Assembly: GCF_007858475.1 (NCBI RefSeq)
Contig: NZ_VIGX01000016.1
Location: 1 to 64,000 of the forward strand
Direction of reading: 5' to 3'
DNA from: Tsukamurella conjunctivitidis
GTDB taxonomy: Bacteria > Actinomycetota > Actinomycetes > Mycobacteriales > Mycobacteriaceae
Length of the DNA: 64,000 nucleotides
Part shown: in pieces, positions 24,916 through 32,916 of the stretch
Layout of the letters: each line of letters begins with the position of its first letter
How positions within the stretch are numbered: the first letter of the stretch is position 1
Made by a program: the position numbers and the translations under genes
The notes under the pieces: generated by a model
What the model saw: only the letters and a program-made list of their open reading frames with translations
Databases searched by the model: none
What the model was told of the DNA's origin: nothing

Positions 24916-25988
24916 TCGCCCTCGTCGTACTTGCGGGCCGAGTTACGACGCCACTCGTCGATCTTGCGGCCCACCCCGGTCGCCACGTCCGTGACACCCT
25001 GCCCGACCGTGTTCACCGCCGACGCTCCGAAGTCGCGCAGCGTGGTGATGAGCGGGTCGGCCGAGGCGTCGAAGCCGTCCTTGTAGGTGCGGGCGGCGGT
25101 CCTGAACTCGTCGGCGGTGCTCGCCTTGTCGTCGTCGGCACGCCGCGGGTAGTCGCCGCCGATGATGCGTCCGTAGTCGCCGCGCTCCACCCAGCGGTTC
25201 AGGTCGGCGGCGCGGATTACGGAGAACGGGTGGGACTGCAGTTCCAGGTTCAGCAGCTTGAGCACACCGTCGCGCAGGTCGCCGGTGCGCTCGTACTCCG
25301 CGGCCTGGGCGAGGAAGCGCTGCGTGTCCATCTCGCCGAGCTGGGTGCCGCCCGCGGTCTTCATGTGCACGCGCATCGCGATGTCGGGGTCCTGCACGCA
25401 CAGCAGCCCCGCGCGGTCGCCCGACAGTTCGGACTTGCGCTGCCACTCCATCAGGGCCGCGACGAGCGCGCGCAGGGCCCAGCCGCCGATCGGGATCAGC
25501 CCGAACGTCCCCGCGAGGCGCATCAGGTGCATGAGCATGGTGCGGTACACGGCGTGACCGGACAGCGCGTGGCCGAGCTCATGGCCGATCACGAAGCGCT
25601 GCTCCTCCGCGTCCAACAGCTCCAGCAGCCCGGTGTTGATCACGATGAAGGGCCTGTCCATGCCGATCGTGAGGGCGTTCACGGTGGGGCTCTGCACCAC
25701 GTAGAGCTCGGGAACGGTGTCCGCGTCGAGCACGCGCGCGCAGTCCGCGAGCATCTCGTGCAGGTCCCGGAACTGCCGATCGTCCACGCGCACCGCCGAG
25801 GCGAGGAAGAGAAGTCGGTGCTGGCGCTCGCGCAACAGCGCCGAGATCGCCTTGAGCACGGTGTCGAAGCCCTTGAGGCTGCGCAACGCGACGAGCGCGG
25901 CACGGTCCGCGGGGTGCTCCCACGCGCGGGTGCTGATTCCAGGTAGCGAACGGTAGCTTCTGGACACTGAATCGGTCATGCGGGTCAC
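24912..25988 (-). CDS. M48 family zinc metallopeptidase
   Basis: A 358-residue peptidase. The zinc site is HELGH (136-140 counted from the GTG) followed by the glutamate ligand in SELSGDRAG (Glu187) with the conserved Asp191. One hydrophobic segment (about 153-180) between the two motifs probably dips into or anchors to the membrane. The C-terminal 100 residues are polar and helical. M48 enzymes include HtpX and the CaaX protease Ste24. The start could be GTG 25988, one base after the upstream gene stop at 25990, or ATG 25979; neither has a clear ribosome-binding site, which fits coupled re-initiation. Confidence 0.88.
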   Translation of the reverse strand: MTRMTDSVSRSYRSLPGISTRAWEHPADRAALVALRSLKGFDTVLKAISALLRERQHRLLFLASAVRVDDRQFRDLHEMLADCARVLDADTVPELYVVQSPTVNALTIGMDRPFIVINTGLLELLDAEEQRFVIGHELGHALSGHAVYRTMLMHLMRLAGTFGLIPIGGWALRALVAALMEWQRKSELSGDRAGLLCVQDPDIAMRVHMKTAGGTQLGEMDTQRFLAQAAEYERTGDLRDGVLKLLNLELQSHPFSVIRAADLNRWVERGDYGRIIGGDYPRRADDDKASTADEFRTAARTYKDGFDASADPLITTLRDFGASAVNTVGQGVTDVATGVGRKIDEWRRNSARKYDEGE

Positions 25989-25989
25989 G

Positions 25990-27186
25990 TTACCGGCTCG
26001 CGGTTGGCGTTCGCTTGGCGATCACGAAGGACGCAGCAGCGCCCAGTGCGCAGAGCACCATGACCGTGCCGAGCACCACGGGGTTCCCGCCGATCCCCGC
26101 GAACAGGGCCGCGACGCCGCCCAGCACCATCCGGGCCGCCCCCAGCGCCGCGGAGGCGGTGCCGGCCAGGTCGCCGTGGTCGTCGAGAGCGAGTGCAGAC
26201 ACCGTGGGCATGACGAGGCCGAGGCTCGAGACCGTCACGAACAGGGACGCGATCACGAGGGGAGGTTGCGCAGCGGCGAGCGCGGCCAGCGACGCGACGG
26301 CGCCGATCGTCATGCCGGCCAGGCCGATCCGGACCAGCGTGGTCACGGGTACGCGGCCCACCAGCCGCCCGGCGACGATGTTCGTCGAGAGAAGTCCTAC
26401 CGCGTTGACGGCGAAGACCAGGCTGAACTCCGATTCGGAGTAGCCGTAGTGGCTCTGGAAGACGAACGCCGAGGTGGAGATGTAGGCGAACATCGCCGCG
26501 AAGGCCAGGCCGCCGGTCAGCGTCAGCGCGACGAAGCGCCGATCCCGGGCCAGCGCGGCGAAACCGCCCGCCACGGACCCCCAGCCGACCGGTCGACGGT
26601 CGGCCGCCGCGAGAGTCTCCGGTACCGAGACGACCGCGACCGCGAGCAGCGCCACGCCGAGCACGCCCAGCACCACGAACAGCCCGCGCCAGTCGGTGAC
26701 CCGCAGCAGCTGCGCTCCCGCGAGCGGGGCGACGATCGGAGCCACGCCACCGACGGCCATGAGCGCGGAGATCATGCGGGCCGCCGCGACCCCGTCGAAC
26801 AGGTCGCGGACGATCGCCAGGCTCAGCACGATCCCGGCGGCTCCCGCCGCGCCCTGCAGCAGGCGCGCGGCGTCCAGCAGGTACACCGACGGCGCGGCCG
26901 CGCACAGCAGCGAGCTGACGATGAACAGGGCCATGCCGGCGATCATCGGCCGGCGGCGGCCGATCGAATCCGACAGCGGCCCCACGAAGATCTGACCGAC
27001 GGCGAGTCCGATCAGGCACGCGGTGAGCGTCGCCTGGATGGCGGGCTGGGAGGCACCGAGATCTCCGGCGGCGGCGGGCAGGGCGGGGAGGTACAGATCG
27101 GTCGTGATCGGACCGAACGCCGACAGCGAGCCCAGGATGAGGGCCAGTCGCAGGTCTCCCCGGGAGTTCGCGCGAGAATCTGACAC
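25990..27186 (-). CDS. Bcr/CflA-type multidrug efflux MFS transporter
   Basis: A 398-residue, 12-helix exporter. The family signature is present: FGPITTDLYLPALPAAAGDLGAS in helix 1 and GQIFVGPLSDSIGRRRPMI in loop 2-3. Relatives export bicyclomycin, chloramphenicol, sulfonamides or cysteine. The GTG at 27186 is chosen because TTGGAT lies 6 nt upstream on the minus strand (27198-27193), another leaderless arrangement. It heads a four-gene cassette with the M48 peptidase, SRPBCC protein and ICMT-like fusion, with spacings of 1, -4 and 1 nt, and diverges from the symporter leader. Confidence 0.85.
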   Translation of the reverse strand: MSDSRANSRGDLRLALILGSLSAFGPITTDLYLPALPAAAGDLGASQPAIQATLTACLIGLAVGQIFVGPLSDSIGRRRPMIAGMALFIVSSLLCAAAPSVYLLDAARLLQGAAGAAGIVLSLAIVRDLFDGVAAARMISALMAVGGVAPIVAPLAGAQLLRVTDWRGLFVVLGVLGVALLAVAVVSVPETLAAADRRPVGWGSVAGGFAALARDRRFVALTLTGGLAFAAMFAYISTSAFVFQSHYGYSESEFSLVFAVNAVGLLSTNIVAGRLVGRVPVTTLVRIGLAGMTIGAVASLAALAAAQPPLVIASLFVTVSSLGLVMPTVSALALDDHGDLAGTASAALGAARMVLGGVAALFAGIGGNPVVLGTVMVLCALGAAASFVIAKRTPTASR

Positions 27187-27261
27187 CGGTCGATCCAACC
27201 GCAGGTGCCGGCCCGGCGACAATCCGGCCGGGCCGTGGTTCGACGGTTCCGCGGCGGGGCG

Positions 27262-27267
27262 TAGCAT
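27262..27267 (+). promoter_or_regulatory. -10 box of the cysteine leader peptide / symporter mRNA
   Basis: TAGCAT at 27262-27267 lies 7 nt before the GTG of the short leader ORF, so transcription is expected to begin at that start codon and the peptide is decoded from the first nucleotide of the mRNA. Confidence 0.55.
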
Positions 27268-27274
27268 TCGTCGG

Positions 27275-27346
27275 GTGCAGTGCCTCCTCACGAGTCGGCG
27301 GTTCGTCGACCAGGTGCAGACGGCCAGCGCGCTCTGTCGCCGCTGA
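27275..27346 (+). CDS. Leaderless leader peptide with two Cys codons upstream of a DAACS symporter
   Basis: A 23-residue ORF beginning VQCLLTSRRF and ending QTASALCRR. It has Cys codons at positions 3 and 21 and the pattern RR-x-VD ... ASALCRR, which resembles short actinobacterial leader peptides placed before sulfur-metabolism genes. Leaderless cysteine-rich ORFs act as cysteine-responsive attenuators in mycobacteria, where ribosome stalling at Cys codons changes expression of the downstream genes. The stop is 65 nt before the symporter ATG; a GCCCG/CGGGC hairpin (27373-27386) lies between. Expression is inferred from the -10 spacing and the peptide pattern. Confidence 0.6.
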   Translation: MQCLLTSRRFVDQVQTASALCRR

Positions 27347-27411
27347 TCCGTCCCGTTCCCGCACGCCTTCTCGCCCGCATCCGGGCCTCTCGATCTCCTA
27401 AGGACACGACT

Positions 27412-28794
27412 ATGTCCTCTGCCGTCACCCCTGCGCAGAAGCCCTCCCGCATCCCGCCCCTGCTGAAGAACTTCGGCTTCCAGATCATCGTCGGCCTCAT
27501 CGCCGGCGTGCTCCTGGGGCTCCTCGCCCGCAGCATGCCGCCCGCCGCCGACGGCAACGTCAACTGGCTGGTCGGCACGCTCAAGACGATCGGTTCCAGC
27601 TACGTCAAGCTGCTGACCGTGGCCGTCGTGCCGCTCGTGGTGACCGCGGTCATCGCGTCGATCGCCAACCTGCGCAACGTCACCAATGCGGCGCGGCTGG
27701 CGGGCAAGACGCTGCTGTGGTTCGCGATCACCGCGTTCATCTCGGTCATCATCGGGATCATCCTCGGCCTGGTGCTGCAGCCCGGCGCGCACACCACCGT
27801 GACCGGCGACGGCAAGGCGCCGTCGAGCACGGGTTCGTGGTGGGCCTTCCTGACCGGCCTGGTCCCGTCGAACTTCCTGGGCCTGCAGGCCAAGGCCTCC
27901 GACGGTTCCGTCTCGCTCAGCTTCAACGTTCTGCAGGTGCTCGTGGTGGCGGCCGCGATCGGCATCGCCGCGCTGAAGGTCGGTGACAAGGCCGAGCCCT
28001 TCATCACCTTCAACGCCTCGCTGCTCGCCATCATCCAGAAGGTGCTGTGGTGGATCATCCGCCTCGCGCCGATCGGCACCGCCGCGCTCATCGGCACCGC
28101 GGTCGCGACCTACGGCTGGGACGCGATCGGCTCCCTCGGCGTCTTCACGGGCGCGATCTACCTGGGCCTGCTGATCGTGGGGCTCGTGGTGTATCCGCTG
28201 ATCATCAAGGCGCACGGGCTGTCGGTGAAGCAGTTCTTCAGCGGCGTCTGGCCGGCCGCGCAACTCGGCTTCGTCTCCCGCAGCTCGATCGGCACCCTGC
28301 CCGTGACCGAGCGGGTCACCGAGCGGAATCTCGGCGTGCCGCGCGAGTACGCGTCCTTCGCGGTGCCGCTCGGCGCGACCACGAAGATGGACGGCTGCGC
28401 GGCGATCTACCCGGCGATCGCGGCGATCTTCGTGGCGCAGTTCTTCCACGTGCCGCTCGATTTCACCGACTACCTGCTCATCGTGATCGTCTCGGTGATC
28501 GGCTCCGCCGCCACCGCGGGCACCACCGGCGCCACCGTGATGCTGACCCTCACGCTCTCCACCCTCGGGCTGCCGCTCGCGGGTGTCGGGCTGCTGCTGG
28601 CCGTCGAGCCGATCGTCGATATGGGCCGCACCGCGCTCAACGTGACCGGCCAGGCGCTGGTCCCGACGATCGTCGCGAAGCAGGAGGGCATCCTCGACGA
28701 GGACGCCTACAACGCTCCGCGCAAGGACGTCTACGCGGACGAGTCCGCCGAGCCGGCAGTCGACACGACCGAGCGGGTTCCCGCTACAGCGTGA
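27412..28794 (+). CDS. Dicarboxylate/amino acid:cation symporter (DAACS)
   Basis: A 460-residue symporter with about eight membrane helices and the two re-entrant loops of the family: the Ser-rich loop VSRSSIGTLPVTERV and GATTKMDGCAAIYPAIAAI, equivalent to the NMDGT motif, then AATAGTTGATVMLTLTLSTLGLPL. DAACS members import glutamate, dicarboxylates, serine/threonine or L-cystine (TcyP). The cysteine-codon leader peptide upstream favours cystine or another sulfur amino acid, which is inference. AAGGA at 27400-27404 positions the ATG. The gene ends 11 bases inside the convergent oxidoreductase gene. Confidence 0.9.
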   Translation: MSSAVTPAQKPSRIPPLLKNFGFQIIVGLIAGVLLGLLARSMPPAADGNVNWLVGTLKTIGSSYVKLLTVAVVPLVVTAVIASIANLRNVTNAARLAGKTLLWFAITAFISVIIGIILGLVLQPGAHTTVTGDGKAPSSTGSWWAFLTGLVPSNFLGLQAKASDGSVSLSFNVLQVLVVAAAIGIAALKVGDKAEPFITFNASLLAIIQKVLWWIIRLAPIGTAALIGTAVATYGWDAIGSLGVFTGAIYLGLLIVGLVVYPLIIKAHGLSVKQFFSGVWPAAQLGFVSRSSIGTLPVTERVTERNLGVPREYASFAVPLGATTKMDGCAAIYPAIAAIFVAQFFHVPLDFTDYLLIVIVSVIGSAATAGTTGATVMLTLTLSTLGLPLAGVGLLLAVEPIVDMGRTALNVTGQALVPTIVAKQEGILDEDAYNAPRKDVYADESAEPAVDTTERVPATA

Positions 28795-29689
28795 GCACCA
28801 CCCGCCTGCCCGCGGTGTCCGCCCGCCAGACCTCGGCGACGGACTCCGCGGGCACGGCGGTGACGTCGATCTCGATGCCCAACTCCATGACCGCCTCGAG
28901 GATGTTCGGCCGTGCCGCGATCACCTCGTCGGCCGTGAACGACCCGAAACCGCTGCCCAGGAGCCGGATGTCGGTCGACCGCAGCAGCGCGCCGGGCAGC
29001 GCGATCTCTGCGCCCGCCATCGTGCCGATCTGCACGAACTCGGCCGGACCCCGCTTCTCCAGCGCGGCCAGCGTCAGCTCCGCCGGGCGGCCCCAGAGGT
29101 AGTCGATCACCACGTCGATCTTCTCGGCCCGCAGCGCCTCCGCGATCTCGGCCTCCGGGGCGCCCAGGTCGACGGTGGCGTCCGCGCCCAGGGCGTCCAG
29201 CACGCCCGTGTTCCGCCCCGCCGCGATCACCCGCGCGCCCAGGTGGCGGGCGACCGCCACCGCCGGCCGGCCCGAGCCGCCCGTCGCGCCGAGCACCAGC
29301 ACCGTCTGCCCCGGCCGGACGCGGGCGCGCACCGTCATCGCCATCCACGACGACATGACCGCGTTCATCGCGGCCGCGGCCTGCAGGTCGTCGAGCGCGT
29401 CCGGGACGTCGACGAGCGCCGCCTCCGGTACCGCGATCGTCTCGGCGGCGGTGCCGGGCGCGGAGACGTAGACGCGGCGACCCTCCGCGGTGACGCCCAC
29501 ACCGTCGACCCCGATGACGAATCCCGGGTCCGCGGGGGAGGCGTAGTGCCGTCCGTCCGCGACGCCGCGGGCGAGGTTGTGCAGCGCGACCGCGCGCATG
29601 GCGACGGTGACCAGGCCGGGGCCGGTTGCGGGTTCGGTCGTGTCCGCCCAGGTCGGGGCGTCGGCGTAGGTGGCGAGTGCTGCCTTCAT
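28784..29689 (-). CDS. Quinone oxidoreductase-like MDR family protein
   Basis: A 301-residue zinc-independent medium-chain reductase: an N-terminal GroES-like fold (about 1-110) and a Rossmann domain with the nucleotide loop VLVLGATGGSGRPAVAVAR, where the usual AxxGxxG motif of quinone reductases is kept. The catalytic-zinc ligands of alcohol dehydrogenases are absent. Likely NADPH-dependent reduction of quinones or enones. AAGGAG precedes the ATG by 6 nt. The gene diverges from a TetR-type regulator, with two operator palindromes in the 57-base gap. Confidence 0.85.
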   Translation of the reverse strand: MKAALATYADAPTWADTTEPATGPGLVTVAMRAVALHNLARGVADGRHYASPADPGFVIGVDGVGVTAEGRRVYVSAPGTAAETIAVPEAALVDVPDALDDLQAAAAMNAVMSSWMAMTVRARVRPGQTVLVLGATGGSGRPAVAVARHLGARVIAAGRNTGVLDALGADATVDLGAPEAEIAEALRAEKIDVVIDYLWGRPAELTLAALEKRGPAEFVQIGTMAGAEIALPGALLRSTDIRLLGSGFGSFTADEVIAARPNILEAVMELGIEIDVTAVPAESVAEVWRADTAGRRVVLTL

Positions 29690-29698
29690 GACATCTCC

Positions 29699-29737
29699 TT
29701 AACAACGTTAAATCGCTGTCGAGCTTAACACCGTTAA
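29699..29737. promoter_or_regulatory. Twin TTAAC-N3-GTTAA operators
   Basis: TTAAC-AAC-GTTAA at 29699-29711 and TTAAC-ACC-GTTAA at 29725-29737, centres 26 bp apart. The second overlaps the TetR gene -10 box (TAAGGT, 29735-29740); the first overlaps the ribosome-binding region of the divergent reductase. This geometry predicts repression of both genes by the adjacent TetR-type protein. Confidence 0.7.
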
Positions 29738-29746
29738 GGTGGGAAC

Positions 29747-30376
29747 GTGGGATTGAACCGGGCGGACGTGGTCATCGCGGCGTTGGCCGTGCTCGACGAG
29801 GTGGGCGTCGAGAGCCTCACGCTGCGCCGGATCGCCGACCGCCTCGAGGTGAAGGCGCCCGCGCTGTACTGGCACTTCGCGTCCAAGCGCGACCTGCTGG
29901 ACGAGATGGCTACCGAGCTCATGCGGCGCGCGCTCCCGAAGGGGCCGGTCCCGGGGGACTGGCGCGCCGAACTCCTCGACGGCGCCCGGCGCCTGCGGAC
30001 CGTCCTGCGCGCCCATACCGACGGCGCGCGGGTCTTCAGCGGCTCCAAGTTCACCGACGTCGCGGTGGTCCGGGCGAGCGAGCGCCCGCTGCGCGTCCTC
30101 GTCGACGCGGGATTCCCGCTGCGCGACGCGGCGCTCGCGATGTCGAGCCTGCGCGACCTGGTGGTCGGCTTCGTCATCGAGGAGCAGGAGGTCTTCGGGC
30201 CCGACGGTGCGCCCCTGCCGGGCTACGACCCGGAGGCGCGGGCCGCGGCCATCGGTGCACACGAGTACCCGCTCGCGGCTCAGGCGGGACCGACCGCATG
30301 GGGTTCGCCCGATGAGCGGTTCGACGACGCCGTCCGATTCCTCCTCGACGGGCTCGCCGCGCGGCTACCCGGCTGA
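29747..30376 (+). CDS. TetR family transcriptional regulator
   Basis: A 209-residue regulator with the helix-turn-helix LTLRRIADRLEVKAPALYWHF, very close to the TetR proper subgroup, and a TetR_C-type helical ligand domain. TAAGGT at 29735-29740 sits 6 nt before the GTG, so the mRNA is probably leaderless, and operator 2 overlaps that box (autoregulation). It most likely controls the divergent quinone oxidoreductase. The last 12 bases overlap the convergent hydrolase fragment. Confidence 0.9.
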   Translation: MGLNRADVVIAALAVLDEVGVESLTLRRIADRLEVKAPALYWHFASKRDLLDEMATELMRRALPKGPVPGDWRAELLDGARRLRTVLRAHTDGARVFSGSKFTDVAVVRASERPLRVLVDAGFPLRDAALAMSSLRDLVVGFVIEEQEVFGPDGAPLPGYDPEARAAAIGAHEYPLAAQAGPTAWGSPDERFDDAVRFLLDGLAARLPG

Positions 30377-30631
30377 GGCCCACAGGGCGCGCAGCGCGGC
30401 GTTCACCGCGCCCGGGTGCTGCGTGTGCGGGTAGTACCCCGGGACGCGCAGACGCCGGGCGCCGATCCGTTCCGCGACCGCGTTCGCGCAGGCCAGCAGT
30501 GGCTCGCCCGCGTAGCGCCGGTACTCCTCGGGTGCGTCGTCCCAGGTGCCGGTGATGACGAGCGCGGGCCACGGCGCGGCGGCCAGGGGCGCCAGCGGGG
30601 GATCCGCCTCCCATACCGGGCGCTCGCGCAT
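30365..30631 (-). pseudogene. C-terminal remnant of an alpha/beta hydrolase
   Basis: An 88-codon frame encoding only the last strands and helices of an alpha/beta hydrolase: WPALVITGTWDD, where the acid residue usually lies, and GYYPHTQHPGAVNAALRALW, which contains the catalytic-His region. The nucleophile elbow and the whole N-terminal half are missing, and no matching sequence is found upstream, where the carboxylesterase begins 18 nt away. A GGGGAG purine run precedes the ATG, so a short product could be made. I read it as a truncated relic; a small intact protein is possible but less likely. Confidence 0.6.
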
Positions 30632-30649
30632 GACGCTCTCCCCGGGCCG

Positions 30650-32134
30650 TCAGTGCGACGGGACGGGCGCGAAGGGCGCGGGCGGACGGCCGTGCCACAG
30701 TCGGCGCGAGGGCTCCTCCGGGTACGGCGCCGTCGTCGACGGGACGTCGAGGAGCCGCGTGCTCCGGCGTTCGGCGTCGAAGCGCGACCAGCCCGGATCG
30801 CCGGTGGTGCAGAACCGGACCCATGCGCCGAGCAGTTCGTCCGACAAGGCGCGCACCGCGGGCGCGGGATCGTCGCCGAAGAACATGCGTCCCGTCGGGC
30901 AGTCCGGCGTCCCGAAGGCGAGCGGGACGTCGATGCTGTGGCAGGCGCCGTACACGTCGGTCTCCCAGCGGATCTCGAACAGGTACGTGGCGCCGCCGGC
31001 CGCGGTGTTGGCCTCCGCGAGCAGCACCGTCGGCATCCGGAAGGTGGCATCGGAGGAGACGATCTCCATCAACTGTTCCGCGGTCGCGTCCGGGTACGCG
31101 GCGCGGTAGTCGGCGGGGTCGCCGGGGGCGAAGGCCTCCAGCGCCCTGGCCGCGTCCTCGTCGGTGAAGGTGCCGCGGACGCCCATCATGACGCTGAACA
31201 GGCGGAACTCGTCGCGCATGTGTCCGGCGAGCAGGTCGATGCCCGCGGCGTTCCCGTCGGTCAATGCCTGCCACGGGGTCTGCGGCAGCAGGTCCCCGTC
31301 GATGATCGGGCAGACGACGATCCCCAGCTGGGAGAGGCGGCCCCACCGCTGACGGTGGGACGGCGCGTCCACGCAGAGAGCCGTCACCTCTTCGGCCAGC
31401 CGCTGCGGCGCCACCTCGGCGAAGCCGGCCGCGGTCGGTGCGACGCCGAGGCGCTCCGCGAGCGCGGCGGTGACCTCCGCCGCCAGCGCCGGGGTGATGT
31501 GCAGGCCGGGGACCGAGTGCGTGATGGCCCTGCGGAACAGTGAGCGGGCGGAGGATATCGCGAGCAGTGCGGCGACCGAGCCCGCGCCGCCGGACGTGCC
31601 GGCGACCGTCACCGCATCCGGATCGCCGCCGAACGCGGCGATGTTCCGGCGGACCCACTCGAGCGCGGCGATCTGGTCGAGCAGGCCCCGGTTCGACGGT
31701 GCGCCGTCGAGCAGGGCGAAGCCCTCCGCGCCCATCCGGCACTGGACGCCCACGACCACGAGGCCCTCGGTCGCGAGAGCGGTCGGGTCGAACATGGGAT
31801 CCGCCGCCGTCCCCGCCATGTAACCGCCGCAGCAGATCCACACCAGGACGGGCAACCCCGATCGTCCTGGATCCGGGGTGCACACGTTCACGGTGAGCCA
31901 GTTCGCGTCGTCCGACGCCTCCGCCTTCGGTCCGGGCCCGGATTGCGGCGGCGGGGGACCGAAGTCGATCGCCGGCCGAACGCCGTCCCAGTGGGGGACG
32001 GGCTCCGGGGCGGCGAAGCGGAGCGGCCCCACGGGCGGCTGCGCGTAGGGGATTCCCCGGAAGACGGTGGTGCCCTCGACCCGCACGCCTCCGACGACGC
32101 CCTCGGCCGTCGTGACCCTCGATCGCTCCTGCAT
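30650..32134 (-). CDS. Carboxylesterase, type B family
   Basis: A 494-residue esterase: FRGIPYAQPPVGPLRF near the N-terminus, ALEWVRRNIAAFGGDP, and the nucleophile loop in GTSGGAGSVAAL. The catalytic-His segment is YGACHSIDVPLAFG. Two departures from the family are seen: the oxyanion-hole motif HGGG reads CCGG (ICCGGYMAG), and the GESAG elbow has Thr in place of Glu. The substrate is unknown. The ATG at 32134 is chosen over the GTG at 32149 because AGGGAG lies at the right distance before it. It diverges from a TetR-type regulator. Confidence 0.85.
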   Translation of the reverse strand: MQERSRVTTAEGVVGGVRVEGTTVFRGIPYAQPPVGPLRFAAPEPVPHWDGVRPAIDFGPPPPQSGPGPKAEASDDANWLTVNVCTPDPGRSGLPVLVWICCGGYMAGTAADPMFDPTALATEGLVVVGVQCRMGAEGFALLDGAPSNRGLLDQIAALEWVRRNIAAFGGDPDAVTVAGTSGGAGSVAALLAISSARSLFRRAITHSVPGLHITPALAAEVTAALAERLGVAPTAAGFAEVAPQRLAEEVTALCVDAPSHRQRWGRLSQLGIVVCPIIDGDLLPQTPWQALTDGNAAGIDLLAGHMRDEFRLFSVMMGVRGTFTDEDAARALEAFAPGDPADYRAAYPDATAEQLMEIVSSDATFRMPTVLLAEANTAAGGATYLFEIRWETDVYGACHSIDVPLAFGTPDCPTGRMFFGDDPAPAVRALSDELLGAWVRFCTTGDPGWSRFDAERRSTRLLDVPSTTAPYPEEPSRRLWHGRPPAPFAPVPSH

Positions 32135-32173
32135 GTCGGCTCCCTTCACCTGCGGCGTGTCTCCCGCCCCGAC

Positions 32174-32206
32174 GTTATCAGCCAGCTGTATTATTGCAAG
32201 TGTATT
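32174..32206. promoter_or_regulatory. AT-rich divergent control region with TGTATT repeats
   Basis: Between the carboxylesterase and the TetR gene the sequence is unusually AT-rich. TGTATT occurs at 32188-32193 and 32201-32206. TTATCA at 32175-32180 and TATTAT at 32190-32195 could serve as promoter boxes. It is the likely binding site of the adjacent regulator (inference). Confidence 0.4.
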
Positions 32207-32228
32207 GGAAAGATCGAGAGGGATTGCC

Positions 32229-32825
32229 GTGCCGAAACAGGTTGATCACCGGGAGCGTCGCGAGGAGATCGCCCGTGCCCTCTGGCGGGTGGTGGACGCC
32301 TCGGGCGTCCTCAAGCTGAGCCTGCGCGAGGTCGCCAAGGAAGCGGGGATGTCGCACGGCCAGCTGCAGCACTACTTCGCGTCCCGGCAGGAGCTGCTCG
32401 GCTTCGCCATGGACTTCGCGGCCGAGCGGACCGGTGCGCGCGTCGCGCAGGCGCTGGCCGATCTGGGGCCCGATCCGCATCCGCGCGACGTCCTGCGGCT
32501 GACGCTCGTCGAGATGCTGCCGTTCCACGAGGACGCCCGTGTCACGAGCCGCATGAACGCCGCGTACGTCCTCGAGGCGCTGCACGACGAGGCGCTGCGG
32601 GACCGCGTCGGAGGCGGGATGCGGCAGGGTCGCGCGCAGGTGGAGGTGCTCATCCGGCAGGCGATCACGGACGGGCGCATCGCGGCCGGCCGTGCGCCGT
32701 CGACCGAAACGGACCGTGTGCTCGCGCTCACCGGCTTGACACCGCTGCTGGAGCTGCGGGTGATCGAGCCGGCCGACGCCCTCGCCGCGATCGACCGGCA
32801 TCTCGACGACCTCTTCGCGCGGTGA
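32229..32825 (+). CDS. TetR family transcriptional regulator (BetI-like)
   Basis: A 198-residue protein. The helix-turn-helix LSLREVAKEAGMSHGQLQHYFASRQEL is of the BetI/TetR_C_6 type, in which Gln-His-Tyr replaces the usual LYYHF. The C-terminal helical domain (VLEALHDEALRDRVGGGM, ITDGRIAAG) matches that subgroup. The GTG at 32229 is the first start after the control region; earlier in-frame codons run through the carboxylesterase 5' end. It probably regulates the divergent esterase. Confidence 0.88.
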   Translation: MPKQVDHRERREEIARALWRVVDASGVLKLSLREVAKEAGMSHGQLQHYFASRQELLGFAMDFAAERTGARVAQALADLGPDPHPRDVLRLTLVEMLPFHEDARVTSRMNAAYVLEALHDEALRDRVGGGMRQGRAQVEVLIRQAITDGRIAAGRAPSTETDRVLALTGLTPLLELRVIEPADALAAIDRHLDDLFAR

Positions 32826-32916
32826 TCACGCGGCAGTTTTGCGATCGTATTACGTGTTCGTGACGGATGATCGCCGATCCGCTCCACGGTCATGGGGCGG
32901 CCTTTAAGGTTGCTCC

